The notes under the pieces: generated by a model
The model's database searches: none
Seen by the model: the letters and a program-made list of their open reading frames with translations, nothing else
What the model was told of the DNA's origin: nothing
Program-made: the position numbers and the translations under genes
Shown here: piece after piece, positions 8,833 through 18,218 of the stretch
Layout of the letters: each line of letters starts with the position of its first letter
How positions within the stretch are numbered: the first letter of the stretch is position 1
Assembly (NCBI RefSeq): GCF_000145235.1
Contig: NC_014391.1
Span: 3,480,001 to 3,544,000, forward strand
Reading direction: 5' to 3'
DNA from: Micromonospora aurantiaca ATCC 27029
GTDB taxonomy: Bacteria; Actinomycetota; Actinomycetes; Mycobacteriales; Micromonosporaceae
DNA length: 64,000 bases

Positions 8833-10371
8833 GTGTCCAGGAAAAAGCTCGGTGTGCTCGGTGCCGCACTCACACTGACCGTCGCCGTCCTGTCCGGATG
8901 CACCGGCGGCGAGGCGGTCGACGTCGGCGGCGGGGGGAACGCCGGCGGCGCAGGTGGTGTCCTCAACGCCGCGATCGGCGGCGAGCCGGACCAGCTCGAC
9001 CCGCACAAGACCTCGGCGTACTACAGCTTCCAGGTGCTGGAGAACGTCTACGACACGCTCGTCGAGCCGGACGCCGACCTGAAGATGGTGCCGTCGCTGG
9101 CGACGAAGTGGACCACCAGCGACGACCAGCTCACCTGGACGTTCACGCTGCGCGAGGGCGTCACGTTCTCCGACGGGTCGCCGCTGACCTCCGAGGACGT
9201 CGTCTACTCGTACGAGCGGATCATCAAGGAGAAGCTGAACAACGCGTACAAGTTCGCCACCGTCAAGTCGGTCACCGGGCCCGACCCGGCCACAGTGGTG
9301 GTGACGCTCAGCGCGCCCACGCCGAACCTGCTCGCCAACCTGGGCGGCTTCAAGGGCGTGGCGATCGTGGAGAAGTCCAACGTCGAGTCCGGCGCGGTGA
9401 AGACCGCGCCAGTCGGCAGCGGCCCGTTCAAGGTGGCCGGCTACACCTCCGGCGACAGCGTCAAGCTGGTCCGCAACGACTCGTACTGGGGCGATAAGCC
9501 GAAGCTGGACGGCGTCACGTTCACCTTCGTCAAGGACCCGACGGTGGCGCTGCAGAACCTGCGCAGCGGCCAGGTCCAGTGGACCGACAACCTGCCGCCC
9601 CAGCAGGTGAAGTCGTTGCAGGACGGCGACGACCCGGTGGTGAAGTCGGCGGCCTCCACCGACTACTGGTACGTGGCGCTCAACGAGGCCCGCAAGCCGT
9701 TCGACAACCCCGAGGTGCGGCGCGCCATCGGCTACGCGCTGGACCGCGAGGCGATCACCAAGGCGGCCAAGTTCGGCCTGGCCACCGTCAACCAGACCGC
9801 CATCCCGAAGGCCAGCGCGTTCTACTACGACTACGCGCCCTACAGCCACGACCCGGGCAAGGCGAAGCAGATGCTCGGCCAGGCCGGCGTGAGCAACCTG
9901 ACCATGGACCTGATGGTCACCAGCGAGTACCCGGAGACGGTCACCGCCGCGCAGGTCATCGCCGCGCAGCTCAAGGACGTCGGCATCACCGTCAAGATCC
10001 GTACGCTGGACTTCGCCCAGTGGCTCGACGAGCAGGCCAAGGGCAACTTCGACGGGTTCATGCTGGGCTGGCTCGGCAACATCGACCCGGACGAGTTCTA
10101 CTACGCCCAGCACCACAGCGGCGGCACGTTCAACTTCCACAAGTACAAGAACCCGGCGGTCGACAAGCTGCTCGACGACGCCCGTACCCAGACCGACCAG
10201 GGCGCCCGCAAGCAGGCGTACGAGCAGGCGGCGAAGCAGATCGTCGACGACGCCAGCTACCTCTACCTCTACAACCCGGACGTGGTGCAGGGCTGGTCGA
10301 AGAAGGTCTCCGGCTACGACGTGCGCACCGACCGGGCGATCCGGTTCCGGTCGGTCGCCCTGGCGAAGTGA
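8833..10371 (+). CDS. ABC transporter solute-binding lipoprotein, peptide/nickel family (SBP_bac_5)
   Basis: A 512-residue extracytoplasmic binding protein. The signal peptide ends in the lipobox VLSGC with the acylated cysteine at residue 23. Then come the family marks: GGEPDQLDPHKTSAYYSFQVLENVYDTL as consecutive segments, LATKWTTSDDQLTWTFTLREGVTFSDG, GSGPFKV and YWYVALNEARKPFDNPEVRRAI. The GTG at 8833 is chosen because it places the lipobox correctly and follows an AGGGGGG stretch. First gene of a five-gene importer operon; its stop codon overlaps the next start by one base. The ligand is likely a peptide or peptide-like compound. Confidence 0.9.
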   Translation: MSRKKLGVLGAALTLTVAVLSGCTGGEAVDVGGGGNAGGAGGVLNAAIGGEPDQLDPHKTSAYYSFQVLENVYDTLVEPDADLKMVPSLATKWTTSDDQLTWTFTLREGVTFSDGSPLTSEDVVYSYERIIKEKLNNAYKFATVKSVTGPDPATVVVTLSAPTPNLLANLGGFKGVAIVEKSNVESGAVKTAPVGSGPFKVAGYTSGDSVKLVRNDSYWGDKPKLDGVTFTFVKDPTVALQNLRSGQVQWTDNLPPQQVKSLQDGDDPVVKSAASTDYWYVALNEARKPFDNPEVRRAIGYALDREAITKAAKFGLATVNQTAIPKASAFYYDYAPYSHDPGKAKQMLGQAGVSNLTMDLMVTSEYPETVTAAQVIAAQLKDVGITVKIRTLDFAQWLDEQAKGNFDGFMLGWLGNIDPDEFYYAQHHSGGTFNFHKYKNPAVDKLLDDARTQTDQGARKQAYEQAAKQIVDDASYLYLYNPDVVQGWSKKVSGYDVRTDRAIRFRSVALAK

Positions 10372-11315
10372 TGGCCCGCTTCGTCCTGCGGCGGGTACTC
10401 CAGTCGGCGGTCGTCCTGCTCGGCGTGACGCTCGTGGTGTTCCTGCTGCTGCAACTGGTGCCGGGCGACCCGGTCCGGGTGGCGCTCGGCACCCGGTTCG
10501 ACCCGCAGACGTACGAGGCGCTGCGCGAACGCGCCGGCCTCGACCAGCCGCTACCGGTGCAGTACGCCAGCTACCTGGGGCACGCGCTCACCGGCGACCT
10601 GGGGGTCAGCTTCCGCACCGGCCAGCCGGTGAGCCAGATCGTGCTGGAACGGCTGCCCGCCACGCTGTCGCTCGCCGTCACCGCCGTGGTGTTCGCGCTG
10701 CTCGTCGCGTTCCCGCTGGGCATCGTCGCGGCGGTACGCAGCGGCTCCGCCGTCGACCACGCCGCCCGCGTGTTCAGCCAGTTCGGCGTCTCCGTGCCGG
10801 ACTTCTGGATGGGCATCATGGGCATCCTGCTGTTCGCCGGGGTGCTCGGCTGGCTGCCCCCGTCCGGTTACGTGGCGCTGACCGACGACCCCGGCAGGTG
10901 GGCCACCCACGTGGCGCTGCCGGCGGTGACCGTCGGCCTGGTCACCGCGTCGATCCTGACCCGGTTCATCCGCTCCTCCGTGCTGGAGGTGCTCTCCGCC
11001 GACTACGTGCGGACCGCCGAGGCGAAAGGGCTGCGCAACCGGGTGGTGATCGTGCGGCACGTGCTGCGCAACGCGCTCATCCCGGTGGTCACTGTGGTCG
11101 CGGTGCAGCTCGCCAGCCTGCTCGGCGGCGTCATCGTGATCGAGGTGCTGTTCGCCTGGCCCGGCATCGGCCGGCTCACCTTCGACGCCGTGCAGGCCCG
11201 TGACTATCCCGTCCTGCAGGGCGCGGTGCTGCTGGTGGCAGCCCTGTTCCTGCTGGTCAACCTGCTGGTGGACATCCTCTACGCCCGCCTCGACCCGAGG
11301 ATCACGGTCAAGTGA
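10371..11315 (+). CDS. ABC transporter permease, DppB/OppB type
   Basis: A 314-residue inner-membrane permease. The first helix is RRVLQSAVVLLGVTLVVFLL, followed by the LVPGDPVRVALG block typical of DppB. About six membrane segments are visible. The coupling loop that contacts the ATPases is EAKGLRNRVVIVRHVLRNALIPV (as consecutive segments). The C-terminus YARLDPRITVK is characteristic. Its start overlaps the solute-binding protein stop (TGATG) and its stop overlaps the next permease start (GTGA), pointing to translational coupling. Confidence 0.92.
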   Translation: MARFVLRRVLQSAVVLLGVTLVVFLLLQLVPGDPVRVALGTRFDPQTYEALRERAGLDQPLPVQYASYLGHALTGDLGVSFRTGQPVSQIVLERLPATLSLAVTAVVFALLVAFPLGIVAAVRSGSAVDHAARVFSQFGVSVPDFWMGIMGILLFAGVLGWLPPSGYVALTDDPGRWATHVALPAVTVGLVTASILTRFIRSSVLEVLSADYVRTAEAKGLRNRVVIVRHVLRNALIPVVTVVAVQLASLLGGVIVIEVLFAWPGIGRLTFDAVQARDYPVLQGAVLLVAALFLLVNLLVDILYARLDPRITVK

Positions 11316-12193
11316 GCACCACGACCGAGAGCACCGGACGCCGCGTCCTCGACGCGCTGCGCCGCGACCCGCTCGCCGTCGGCGGCACGATCGTGCTCGT
11401 ACTGCTGGTGGTGGTCGGTGTGGCCGGGCCGTGGCTGGCCCCGGCCGGCGTCAACGACGTCGACGTGGACCAGATGCTGCGCCCACCCAGCGGCGCGCAT
11501 CCGTTCGGCACCGACGAGCTGGGCCGCGACGTGCTCAGCCGGGTGCTCGTCGCGGCCCGCGTGTCACTGCAGGTCGGCGCGGTCAGCGTCGGCATCGCGC
11601 TGGTCGCCGGCGTGACGCTCGGACTGTTCGCCGGCTACTACCGGGGCTGGCTGGACAGCGTGCTCATGCGCTGCATGGACGTGCTGTTCGCGTTCCCGGT
11701 GCTGCTGCTGGCGGTCGCCATCGTGGCGGTGCTCGGCCCCGGCCTGCTCACCGCCATGGTCGCCATCGGCGTGGTCTACACGCCCATCTTCGCCCGGATC
11801 ACCCGCGCCGGCGTCCTGTCCGTACGCGAGCAGGTGTTCGTCCGGGCCGCCGTCTCCATCGGCGCGTCCGACCTGCGCATCATGCGCCGGCACGTGCTGC
11901 CGAACATCGCCGCGCCGCTGATCGTGCAGACGTCGCTGTCGCTGGCGTTCGCGATCCTCTCCGAGGCCGCGCTGTCCTTCCTCGGCCTCGGCATCCAGCC
12001 GCCCGCGCCGGCCTGGGGCCGGATGCTGTTCGACGGGCGCGGCTTCGTCACCGACGCGTGGTGGCTGGGCGTGTTCCCGGGCGCGGCGATCTTCCTCACC
12101 GTACTGGCGTTCAACCTGGTCGGCGACGCGCTGCGCGACGTGCTCGACCCGCGCCAGCTCACTCTGGGCGAGGCCCGCAGGAGCACCCCATGA
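11312..12193 (+). CDS. ABC transporter permease, DppC/OppC type
   Basis: A 293-residue permease with the N-terminal LRRDPLAVGGTIVLVLLVVVG helix, the HPFGTDELGRDVLSRVLVAAR block after a periplasmic segment, and the coupling loop RAAVSIGASDLRIMRRHVLPNI. It has about six membrane segments, and ends with GDALRDVLDPR as is usual for the family. It partners the DppB-type permease to form the pore. Start and stop each overlap the neighbouring gene by four bases. Confidence 0.92.
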   Translation: MSTTTESTGRRVLDALRRDPLAVGGTIVLVLLVVVGVAGPWLAPAGVNDVDVDQMLRPPSGAHPFGTDELGRDVLSRVLVAARVSLQVGAVSVGIALVAGVTLGLFAGYYRGWLDSVLMRCMDVLFAFPVLLLAVAIVAVLGPGLLTAMVAIGVVYTPIFARITRAGVLSVREQVFVRAAVSIGASDLRIMRRHVLPNIAAPLIVQTSLSLAFAILSEAALSFLGLGIQPPAPAWGRMLFDGRGFVTDAWWLGVFPGAAIFLTVLAFNLVGDALRDVLDPRQLTLGEARRSTP

Positions 12194-13212
12194 GCGAGCG
12201 CACCGAGCCCATGCCGAGCCAGCGCCGGCACCCCATGACCGACTCGACGGTGCTGTCAGTGGACGACCTCACCGTCACCGTCGGCACCCGCCGCGGCCCG
12301 GTCCGTGCCGTCGCCGGGGTGTCCTGGCAGGTGCGGCAGGGGGAGACGTTCGCGCTGGTCGGCGAGTCCGGCAGCGGCAAGAGCATGACCCTGCTCGCCG
12401 CCACCGGCCTCGCCCCGCGCGCCGCCACAGTCACCGGCCGGGTCCGGCTGCTCGACACGGAGCTGACCGCGCTGCCCGACGACCGCCGCCGCAAGGTACG
12501 CGGCCGGCACGTCGGGTTCGTCTTCCAGGACCCGATGACCTCGCTCAACCCGGTGCTGCCGGTGGGCCGGCAGGTCACCGAGGCGGCCGAGGAGCACCTG
12601 GGGCTGACCCGCCGCGCCGCCCGCGACCGGGCGGTGGAGCTGCTGGAACTGGTGGGCATCCCGTCGGCCGCGCGGCGCGTCGACGCGTACCCGCACCAGT
12701 TCTCCGGCGGCATGCGCCAGCGCGTCGCCATCGCCATGGCGCTCGCCTGCGAGCCGGACCTGCTGATCGCCGACGAGCCGACCACCGCGCTCGACGTCAC
12801 CACGCAGGCGCAGATCATCGAACTGGTCGCCGACCTCCAGGCACGGCTGGGCACCGCCGTCGTCTGGGTCACCCACGACCTGGGCGTGGTGGCAGGCATC
12901 GCGGACACCGTGGCGGTCATGTACGGCGGGCGGATCGTCGAGCAGGGCCCCGTCGACGCGGTGTTCGACACGCCCACCCATCCGTACACCCGGGCGCTGC
13001 TGGCGGCCCGGCCGGACCCGTCACGCCGCGGCGAGGACCTGGTCGCCATCCCCGGTTCGCCGCCGAGTCCGCTGGACCTGCCGCCCGGCTGCGCGTTCTG
13101 GCCGCGCTGCCCGGTACGCGCCGATCCCCGCTGCGAGCACGAGCTGCCCCCGCTGACGCCGGTCGGCGACGGGCACACGGTCCGCACCTTCTACCGTGGA
13201 GAGGCCGGATGA
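12190..13212 (+). CDS. ABC transporter ATP-binding protein, DppD/OppD type
   Basis: A 340-residue ATPase. Walker A is GESGSGKS near residue 58; the Q-loop is VFQDPMTSLNP; the ABC signature is SGGMRQR; Walker B is LLIADEPTTALD; the switch histidine is in WVTHDLG. The C-terminal oligopeptide-transporter extension has PPGCAFWPRCPVRADPRC, where the cysteines match those that bind an Fe-S cluster in some DppD proteins. ATG 12190 overlaps the permease stop; ATGs at 12211 and 12235 are possible alternatives. Confidence 0.9.
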   Translation: MSERTEPMPSQRRHPMTDSTVLSVDDLTVTVGTRRGPVRAVAGVSWQVRQGETFALVGESGSGKSMTLLAATGLAPRAATVTGRVRLLDTELTALPDDRRRKVRGRHVGFVFQDPMTSLNPVLPVGRQVTEAAEEHLGLTRRAARDRAVELLELVGIPSAARRVDAYPHQFSGGMRQRVAIAMALACEPDLLIADEPTTALDVTTQAQIIELVADLQARLGTAVVWVTHDLGVVAGIADTVAVMYGGRIVEQGPVDAVFDTPTHPYTRALLAARPDPSRRGEDLVAIPGSPPSPLDLPPGCAFWPRCPVRADPRCEHELPPLTPVGDGHTVRTFYRGEAG

Positions 13213-14243
13213 GCGCCGACACCCCGGACGTGGTCGCCGAGCTGGACGACCTGAAGGTGCACTTCCCGACCCCGGCCGGAACCGTCCGCGCCGTGGACGG
13301 CGTCAGCCTCGCCGTACGCCGGGGCGAGACGCTCGGGCTGGTCGGCGAGTCGGGCAGCGGCAAGTCCACGGCCGGCCTGGCGCTGCTGCGGCTGGTCGAC
13401 CCGACCGCCGGACGGGTCCGGGTGGCCGGCGCGGACGTGACCCGCTGGTCGCGCCGCCGCCTGCGCGCGACGCGCCGCCACGTCGCGATGGTCTTCCAGG
13501 ATCCGCAGGCGTCGCTCGATCCACGCCGGACGGTCGGCGACAGCATCGCCGAGCCGCTGATCGTGCACCGGCTCGCCACGTCCGCCGCCGCCCGGCGGGA
13601 CCGGGTCGCGGAGCTGCTGGACCTGGTCGGTCTGCGCGCCGACACCGCCGGCCGGTATCCGCACGAGCTGTCCGGCGGCCAGCGCCAGCGCGTCGGCGTG
13701 GCCCGGGCGCTGGCCGGCGAGCCGGACCTGATCGTCCTGGACGAGCCGATCGCCTCGCTGGACCTGAGCGTGCAGGCGCAGATCATGAACCTGCTCCGGC
13801 ACCTGCAACGCGACCTGGGGCTGACCTACCTGTTCATCGCGCACGACCTGGCCGCCGTCGAGCACATGAGCGACCGGATCGCGGTGATGTACCTGGGCCG
13901 CATCGTCGAGACCGGCCCACCCGAGCGGATCTACCGGCACCCGGCGCACCCCTACACGGCGGCTTTGCTGTCGGCGGTGCCGGTGGCCGACCCCCGCGTG
14001 GAGCGGGAGCGCCGCCGGATCGTGCTGACCGGCGACATCCCGAGCCCGGTGGACCCGCCGAGCGGTTGCCGCTTCCGTACCCGATGCCCCCAGGCCCGCC
14101 CCGCGTGCGCCGAGACCGATCCGGCGCTCGCCGAGGTCGGCACGGGCCACCACGCGGCGTGCCTGTTCCCGCTCGACGGCGACCGGGACGGCGGCGTGGG
14201 GGAGGCCGCGACGACGCACGCCGACGCCGCCGGCACGCCGTAG
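13209..14243 (+). CDS. ABC transporter ATP-binding protein, DppF/OppF type
   Basis: A 344-residue ATPase that would pair with the DppD-type subunit. Walker [11 protein letters not shown]-loop VFQDPQASLDPR, signature SGGQRQR, Walker B LIVLDEPIASLD and switch region FIAHDLAAVEHMS are all present. The C-terminus has PPSGCRFRTRCPQARPAC, the oligopeptide-family cysteine motif. It starts inside the previous stop (ATGA). Its TAG stop codon at 14241-14243 is also the start of a -10-like hexamer for the next gene. Confidence 0.91.
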   Translation: MSADTPDVVAELDDLKVHFPTPAGTVRAVDGVSLAVRRGETLGLVGESGSGKSTAGLALLRLVDPTAGRVRVAGADVTRWSRRRLRATRRHVAMVFQDPQASLDPRRTVGDSIAEPLIVHRLATSAAARRDRVAELLDLVGLRADTAGRYPHELSGGQRQRVGVARALAGEPDLIVLDEPIASLDLSVQAQIMNLLRHLQRDLGLTYLFIAHDLAAVEHMSDRIAVMYLGRIVETGPPERIYRHPAHPYTAALLSAVPVADPRVERERRRIVLTGDIPSPVDPPSGCRFRTRCPQARPACAETDPALAEVGTGHHAACLFPLDGDRDGGVGEAATTHADAAGTP

Positions 14244-14246
14244 GCT
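14241..14246 (+). promoter_or_regulatory. Candidate leaderless -10 (TAGGCT) for the gamma-glutamyltransferase gene
   Basis: TAGGCT ends seven bases before ATG 14254, the spacing expected when transcription starts at the start codon. The first three bases are the stop codon of the upstream ATPase gene. No Shine-Dalgarno sequence is present for the ATG. Confidence 0.55.
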
Positions 14247-14253
14247 CGCGCCC

Positions 14254-16041
14254 ATGGCGTTCACCACCCGGCCGACGTTGCGCGGCACGTTCGGCATGGT
14301 CTCCTCCACGCACTGGCTGGCCAGCCAGTCCGCGATGGGCGTGCTGGAACGCGGCGGCAACGCCTTCGACGCCGCGGTGGCCGCCGGGTTCGTGCTGCAC
14401 GTCGTGGAGCCGCACCTCAACGGGCCGGCCGGCGAGGTGCCCGCGGTCCTCGCCACCGCGACCGACCCCACCCCGCGGGTGCTGTGCGGTCAGGGCCCGG
14501 CCCCTGCGGCCGCGACGGTCGCCCACTTCCGGTCGCTCGGCCTGGACCTCGTGCCGGGCGCCGGTCCGCTCGCCGCCGTCGTGCCGGGCGCTGTCGACGC
14601 CTGGCTGTTGCTGCTGCGCGACCACGGCACCCGAACGCTCGCCGAGGTGCTGGAACCGGCGATCGGCTACGCCGCCGCAGGCCATCCGCTGGTCGGCCCG
14701 GCCGGGCAGACCGTCGCGCGGGTCCGTTCGCTGTTCACCGACCACTGGCCGACCTCCGCGCGCCTCTGGCTCCGCGACGGCCGCCCGCCCGCGCCGGGGG
14801 AGATGGTCACCAACCCGGCGTACGCGGACACGCTGCGCCGCCTCGTCGACGCGGGACGGGCCGCTGGTGCGGACCGGGAGGCGCAGATCGAGGCGGCCCG
14901 GCTCGCCTGGCGGGAGGGTTTCGTCGCCGAGGCGATCGACGCGTTCAGCCGGCTGCCGTTCCGCGACTCCAGCGGGCGTGCGCACGCCGGGCTGGTCACC
15001 GGCGACGACCTGGCCGGATGGTCGGCCACCTGGGAGGAACCGGTCACGCTGGACTGGCACGGGCACACGATCGCCAAGACCGGCTTCTGGGGCCAGGGCC
15101 CGGTGCTGCTCCAGACGCTCTCCATTCTGGACGCGCTCGACGACCCGCGTGTCCACGACCCGTCGAGCCTGGAGGGCATCCACGCGCAGGCCGAGGCGCT
15201 GAAGCTCGCGTTCGCCGACCGGGAGGCGTGGTACGGCGACACCGACGTGCCGGGCTCCGCGCTGCTGTCGGCCGGCTACGCCCGTGCGCGGGCCGCGTTG
15301 GTCGGCGACCGTGCCGACACGACGCTGCGCCCCGGAAGCCCGGCGGGCGAGCCGCCCCGGCTCCCGTCCCACCTGCACACCGACGTGGGTCGCGGGGCCG
15401 TCCCGCAGGATCCGAGCACCGGCGAACCCACGGTACGGGCGGACGGCGTGACCCGCGGCGACACCTGCCACGTCGACGTGGTGGACCGGTGGGGCAACAT
15501 CGTCTCTGCCACGCCCAGCGGTGGCTGGCTGCAGAGTTCACCTGTCATCCCGGAGCTGGGCTTCCCGCTCGGCAGCCGGTTGCAGATGTGCTGGCTGGAG
15601 GAGGGGCTCGCCTCCACGCTGCGGCCGGGGCGGCGTCCGCGTACCACGCTCAGCCCGACGCTCGTGCTCCGCGACGGCGAGCCGGTGATGGCCTGCGGGA
15701 CGCCCGGCGGCGACCAGCAGGACCAGTGGCAGTTGCTGTTCCTGCTGCGGCACCTGGCCGGCGGGCAGGAGTTGCAGGAGGCGATCGACGCGCCGACGTG
15801 GCACACGACGAGCTTCCCCGCGTCGTTCTATCCACGCGAGGTCGAGCCGGGCGTGTTGGTGCTGGAGGACCGGATCGACGGCGACGTGCTGGCGGGCCTG
15901 CGCGCAAGGGGCCACACCGTCCGCTTGTCCGACCCGTGGAGCCTGGGCCGCATGTGCGCGGTGGCACGCGACCCACGCACCGGTGTCCTCTCCGCCGCGG
16001 CGAACCCCCGAGGCGCCCAGGGCTACGCCACAGGCCGCTGA
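14254..16041 (+). CDS. Gamma-glutamyltransferase family protein
   Basis: A 595-residue Ntn-hydrolase that matures by self-cleavage before a catalytic threonine. The N-terminal LASQSAMGVLERGGNAFDAAVAAGF is the usual GGT opening. The expected nucleophile is T404 in GDTCHVDVVDRWGNIVS, and PGGDQQDQW with NPRGAQGYATGR closes the enzyme. There is no signal peptide, so it is probably cytoplasmic. Its position right behind a peptide-type importer suggests cleavage of imported gamma-glutamyl or related peptides, but it may have its own promoter. GGT, cephalosporin acylase and similar activities cannot be told apart by eye. Confidence 0.87.
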   Translation: MAFTTRPTLRGTFGMVSSTHWLASQSAMGVLERGGNAFDAAVAAGFVLHVVEPHLNGPAGEVPAVLATATDPTPRVLCGQGPAPAAATVAHFRSLGLDLVPGAGPLAAVVPGAVDAWLLLLRDHGTRTLAEVLEPAIGYAAAGHPLVGPAGQTVARVRSLFTDHWPTSARLWLRDGRPPAPGEMVTNPAYADTLRRLVDAGRAAGADREAQIEAARLAWREGFVAEAIDAFSRLPFRDSSGRAHAGLVTGDDLAGWSATWEEPVTLDWHGHTIAKTGFWGQGPVLLQTLSILDALDDPRVHDPSSLEGIHAQAEALKLAFADREAWYGDTDVPGSALLSAGYARARAALVGDRADTTLRPGSPAGEPPRLPSHLHTDVGRGAVPQDPSTGEPTVRADGVTRGDTCHVDVVDRWGNIVSATPSGGWLQSSPVIPELGFPLGSRLQMCWLEEGLASTLRPGRRPRTTLSPTLVLRDGEPVMACGTPGGDQQDQWQLLFLLRHLAGGQELQEAIDAPTWHTTSFPASFYPREVEPGVLVLEDRIDGDVLAGLRARGHTVRLSDPWSLGRMCAVARDPRTGVLSAAANPRGAQGYATGR

Positions 16042-16077
16042 CCCACCCTCCCCTGAGCGCGGCCGTGGGCGTACGGG

Positions 16078-16083
16078 CATGAT
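16078..16083 (+). promoter_or_regulatory. Candidate leaderless -10 (CATGAT)
   Basis: CATGAT ends six bases before GTG 16090 and there is no Shine-Dalgarno sequence. It fits the NANNNT hexamer repeated in front of many genes of this window. Confidence 0.4.
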
Positions 16084-16089
16084 GGGGCC

Positions 16090-16686
16090 GTGGCCGGGCC
16101 CTGTGTCGCAGTCCTGCTGCCCGATCCGTGGACCGCTTCGCATGTCGAACTGTTCCGGGTCTGGCTGGCGGAGGCGCTCACCAACCAGACCGGCGACTGG
16201 TGGCTGCTCCGAGAGCCGTCCCGCTTGGGCTGGCAGGCTGAGTCACCGGTTACCGGGCCGATGCTGGTCGAGCCGGATGACTGGGACGTGGAGGATCCGG
16301 ACGAGGCAACATTTCTGGCGCGCGCCGCCGGGTTCCGGCCCGCGACAGAGGTCGTTCTGGCCTCGGCGACGAACGGCGTGGACGACCACCGGTTCCTGGC
16401 GCATCTCGCGGTAGCGATAGCGCACCGGTACGGCGGCCTGATCGATCTCACCGGTCCACTACCGGTCCCACCTCCGGCGAGAGTCCGCGTCCTCGATGCC
16501 GTCGAGGCCGGTACCGGGATCGAGGAGTGGTGGGCCGGATCCCGGGAGACCCTCAGGATGCTCGGCGGGGCATGGCACGAGATCCCCTACGTGGCCGCCG
16601 GTGGCACCCGGCACATCTACCACGTCGTCGAGCCCGATCTCCTGACAGTTTGGTTGACGCATCCACAATTTCGCATGGTGAAGTAG
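16090..16686 (+). CDS. DUF6368-like hypothetical protein
   Basis: A 198-residue cytoplasmic protein without membrane segments. From memory it resembles DUF6368 proteins of actinomycetes: a start like AGPCVAVLLPDPW, a middle EVVLASATNGVDDHRFLAHLA, then AHRYGGLIDLTG and a C-terminal TRHIYHVVEPDLLTVWLTHPQFRMVK block (consecutive segments). Function unknown; related proteins often appear in polymorphic-toxin immunity-like settings, but no toxin gene is seen here. It converges on the sthA gene with 46 bases between. Confidence 0.65.
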   Translation: MAGPCVAVLLPDPWTASHVELFRVWLAEALTNQTGDWWLLREPSRLGWQAESPVTGPMLVEPDDWDVEDPDEATFLARAAGFRPATEVVLASATNGVDDHRFLAHLAVAIAHRYGGLIDLTGPLPVPPPARVRVLDAVEAGTGIEEWWAGSRETLRMLGGAWHEIPYVAAGGTRHIYHVVEPDLLTVWLTHPQFRMVK

Positions 16687-16732
16687 CGCGACGAGTCTGG
16701 CGACGTCGAGCCGGCCCAGGGAGAGGGCAGGG

Positions 16733-18136
16733 TCAGGTGTCGATCCGGGTGATGTTGCGGATCTTGTTGGCGGCGTCGAGGGCGGCCACCTTGTACGCCT
16801 CCGCCAGCGTCGGGTAGTTGAAGACGGCGTCCAGCAGGTAGTCGACGGTGCCGCCGCAACCCATCACGGCCTGCCCGATGTGGACGATCTCGGTGGCGCC
16901 CGTGCCGAACACGTGCACCCCGAGCAGCCGCCCGTCCTCGGGTGAGACCAGCAGTTTCAGCATGCCGTACGAGTCGCCGACGATCTGCCCCCGGGCCAGC
17001 TCCCGGTAGCGGGCGATGCCCACCTCGAACGGGACGGACGCATCCGTCAGCTCCTCCTCGGTCTTCCCGACGAAGCTGATCTCCGGAATGGTGTAGATGC
17101 CGATCGGTTGCAGGTCCGACATGCCGCGCGCCGGTTCGCCGCAGGCGTGCTGGGCGGCCAGCCGGCCCTGTTCCATCGAGGTGGACGCCAGCGCGGGGAA
17201 GCCGATCACGTCGCCGACGGCGTAGATGTTCTCGACGGTGGTGCGGTAGTCGGCGTCGACGGTGATCCGGCCCCGGTGGTCGGCGGTGAGCCCGGCCGCC
17301 TCCAGCGCGAGGTCGTCGGTCTGCCCCTGCCGCCCGGCCGAGTACATCACCGTGTCGGCGGCGATCTTCTTGCCGCTGCGCAGGACGCAGAGCGCAGCGC
17401 TGCGGTGCTTCTCCACGGCGGCCACCTCCTCGCCGAAGCGGAAGGTCACCGACAGGTCCCGCAGGTGGTACTTCAGGGATTCGACGATCTCCTCGTCGCA
17501 GAAGTCGAGCATCCGCGGGCGGCGCTCGACCACTGTCACCTTGGTGCCGAGCGCGGCGAACAGGGACGCGTACTCCATGCCGATCACCCCGGCGCCGACG
17601 ACGACCATGCTGCGCGGTACGGCCTGGAGGTTGATGACGCCGTCGGAGTCGACGATCGTCCGGTCGTCGAAGTCGACGCTGTCCGGGCGGGCCGGGCGGG
17701 TGCCGGCGGCGATGACCGCCTTGTCGAAGCTGACCCGGGTCTCCCGGCCGGAGCCGGCGTCGACCCAGACGGAGTGGGCGTCGGCGAACCGGCCGGTGCC
17801 GGTGATCAGCGAGACCTTGTTGCGGGCCAGCTGGTTGCGGATGACGTCGGTCTGCCGGGTGATCACGTGCTGGGTGCGGGCGGCCAGGTCCGCGACGGTG
17901 ATGTCCTCCTTGACCCGGTAGCTGCTGCCGTAGAGGTCGCGCTGACTCAGCCCGGTCAGGTAGAGGACCGCCTCGCGCAGCGTCTTGGACGGCACGGTGC
18001 CGGTGTTGATGCACACTCCGCCGAGCATGTCGCGGCGGTCCACGATCGCGACGCGGCGGCCCAGCTTCGCCGCGGCGATCGCCGCCTTCTGTCCACTCGG
18101 TCCGGAGCCCAGCACCAGCAGGTCGTAGTCATACAC
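16733..18136 (-). CDS. sthA: Si-specific NAD(P)+ transhydrogenase (soluble pyridine nucleotide transhydrogenase)
   Basis: A 467-residue FAD enzyme that moves hydride between NADPH and NAD+. The FAD site is [20 protein letters not shown], the second dinucleotide site [20 protein letters not shown], and [13 protein letters not shown] binds flavin near the middle. The redox centre reads [11 protein letters not shown]42 is kept but the second cysteine of the disulphide reductases is T47, as in SthA, which does not use a disulphide. GTG 18136 gives the normal length; longer frames have no homology upstream. GAGG lies nine bases before it. Confidence 0.88.
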   Translation of the reverse strand: MYDYDLLVLGSGPSGQKAAIAAAKLGRRVAIVDRRDMLGGVCINTGTVPSKTLREAVLYLTGLSQRDLYGSSYRVKEDITVADLAARTQHVITRQTDVIRNQLARNKVSLITGTGRFADAHSVWVDAGSGRETRVSFDKAVIAAGTRPARPDSVDFDDRTIVDSDGVINLQAVPRSMVVVGAGVIGMEYASLFAALGTKVTVVERRPRMLDFCDEEIVESLKYHLRDLSVTFRFGEEVAAVEKHRSAALCVLRSGKKIAADTVMYSAGRQGQTDDLALEAAGLTADHRGRITVDADYRTTVENIYAVGDVIGFPALASTSMEQGRLAAQHACGEPARGMSDLQPIGIYTIPEISFVGKTEEELTDASVPFEVGIARYRELARGQIVGDSYGMLKLLVSPEDGRLLGVHVFGTGATEIVHIGQAVMGCGGTVDYLLDAVFNYPTLAEAYKVAALDAANKIRNITRIDT

Positions 18137-18206
18137 GAGCGCCAGCCTCGCAGGGTCTCGCAACCCGCGCCAGCCGAGACGCCCCCACGAAGATCGATCA
18201 CTGCCG

Positions 18207-18212
18207 TAGGGT
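18207..18212 (+). promoter_or_regulatory. Candidate leaderless -10 (TAGGGT) for the M1 peptidase gene
   Basis: TAGGGT ends six bases before ATG 18219. It lies in the 82-base gap shared with the divergent sthA gene. Confidence 0.5.
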
Positions 18213-18218
18213 GCGCTG

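Noticed and set aside
16733-18136. SthA gene read as a disulphide reductase such as mycothione reductase or lipoamide dehydrogenase
   Set aside because: The second redox cysteine is Thr47, and the rest fits SthA in length and motif order.
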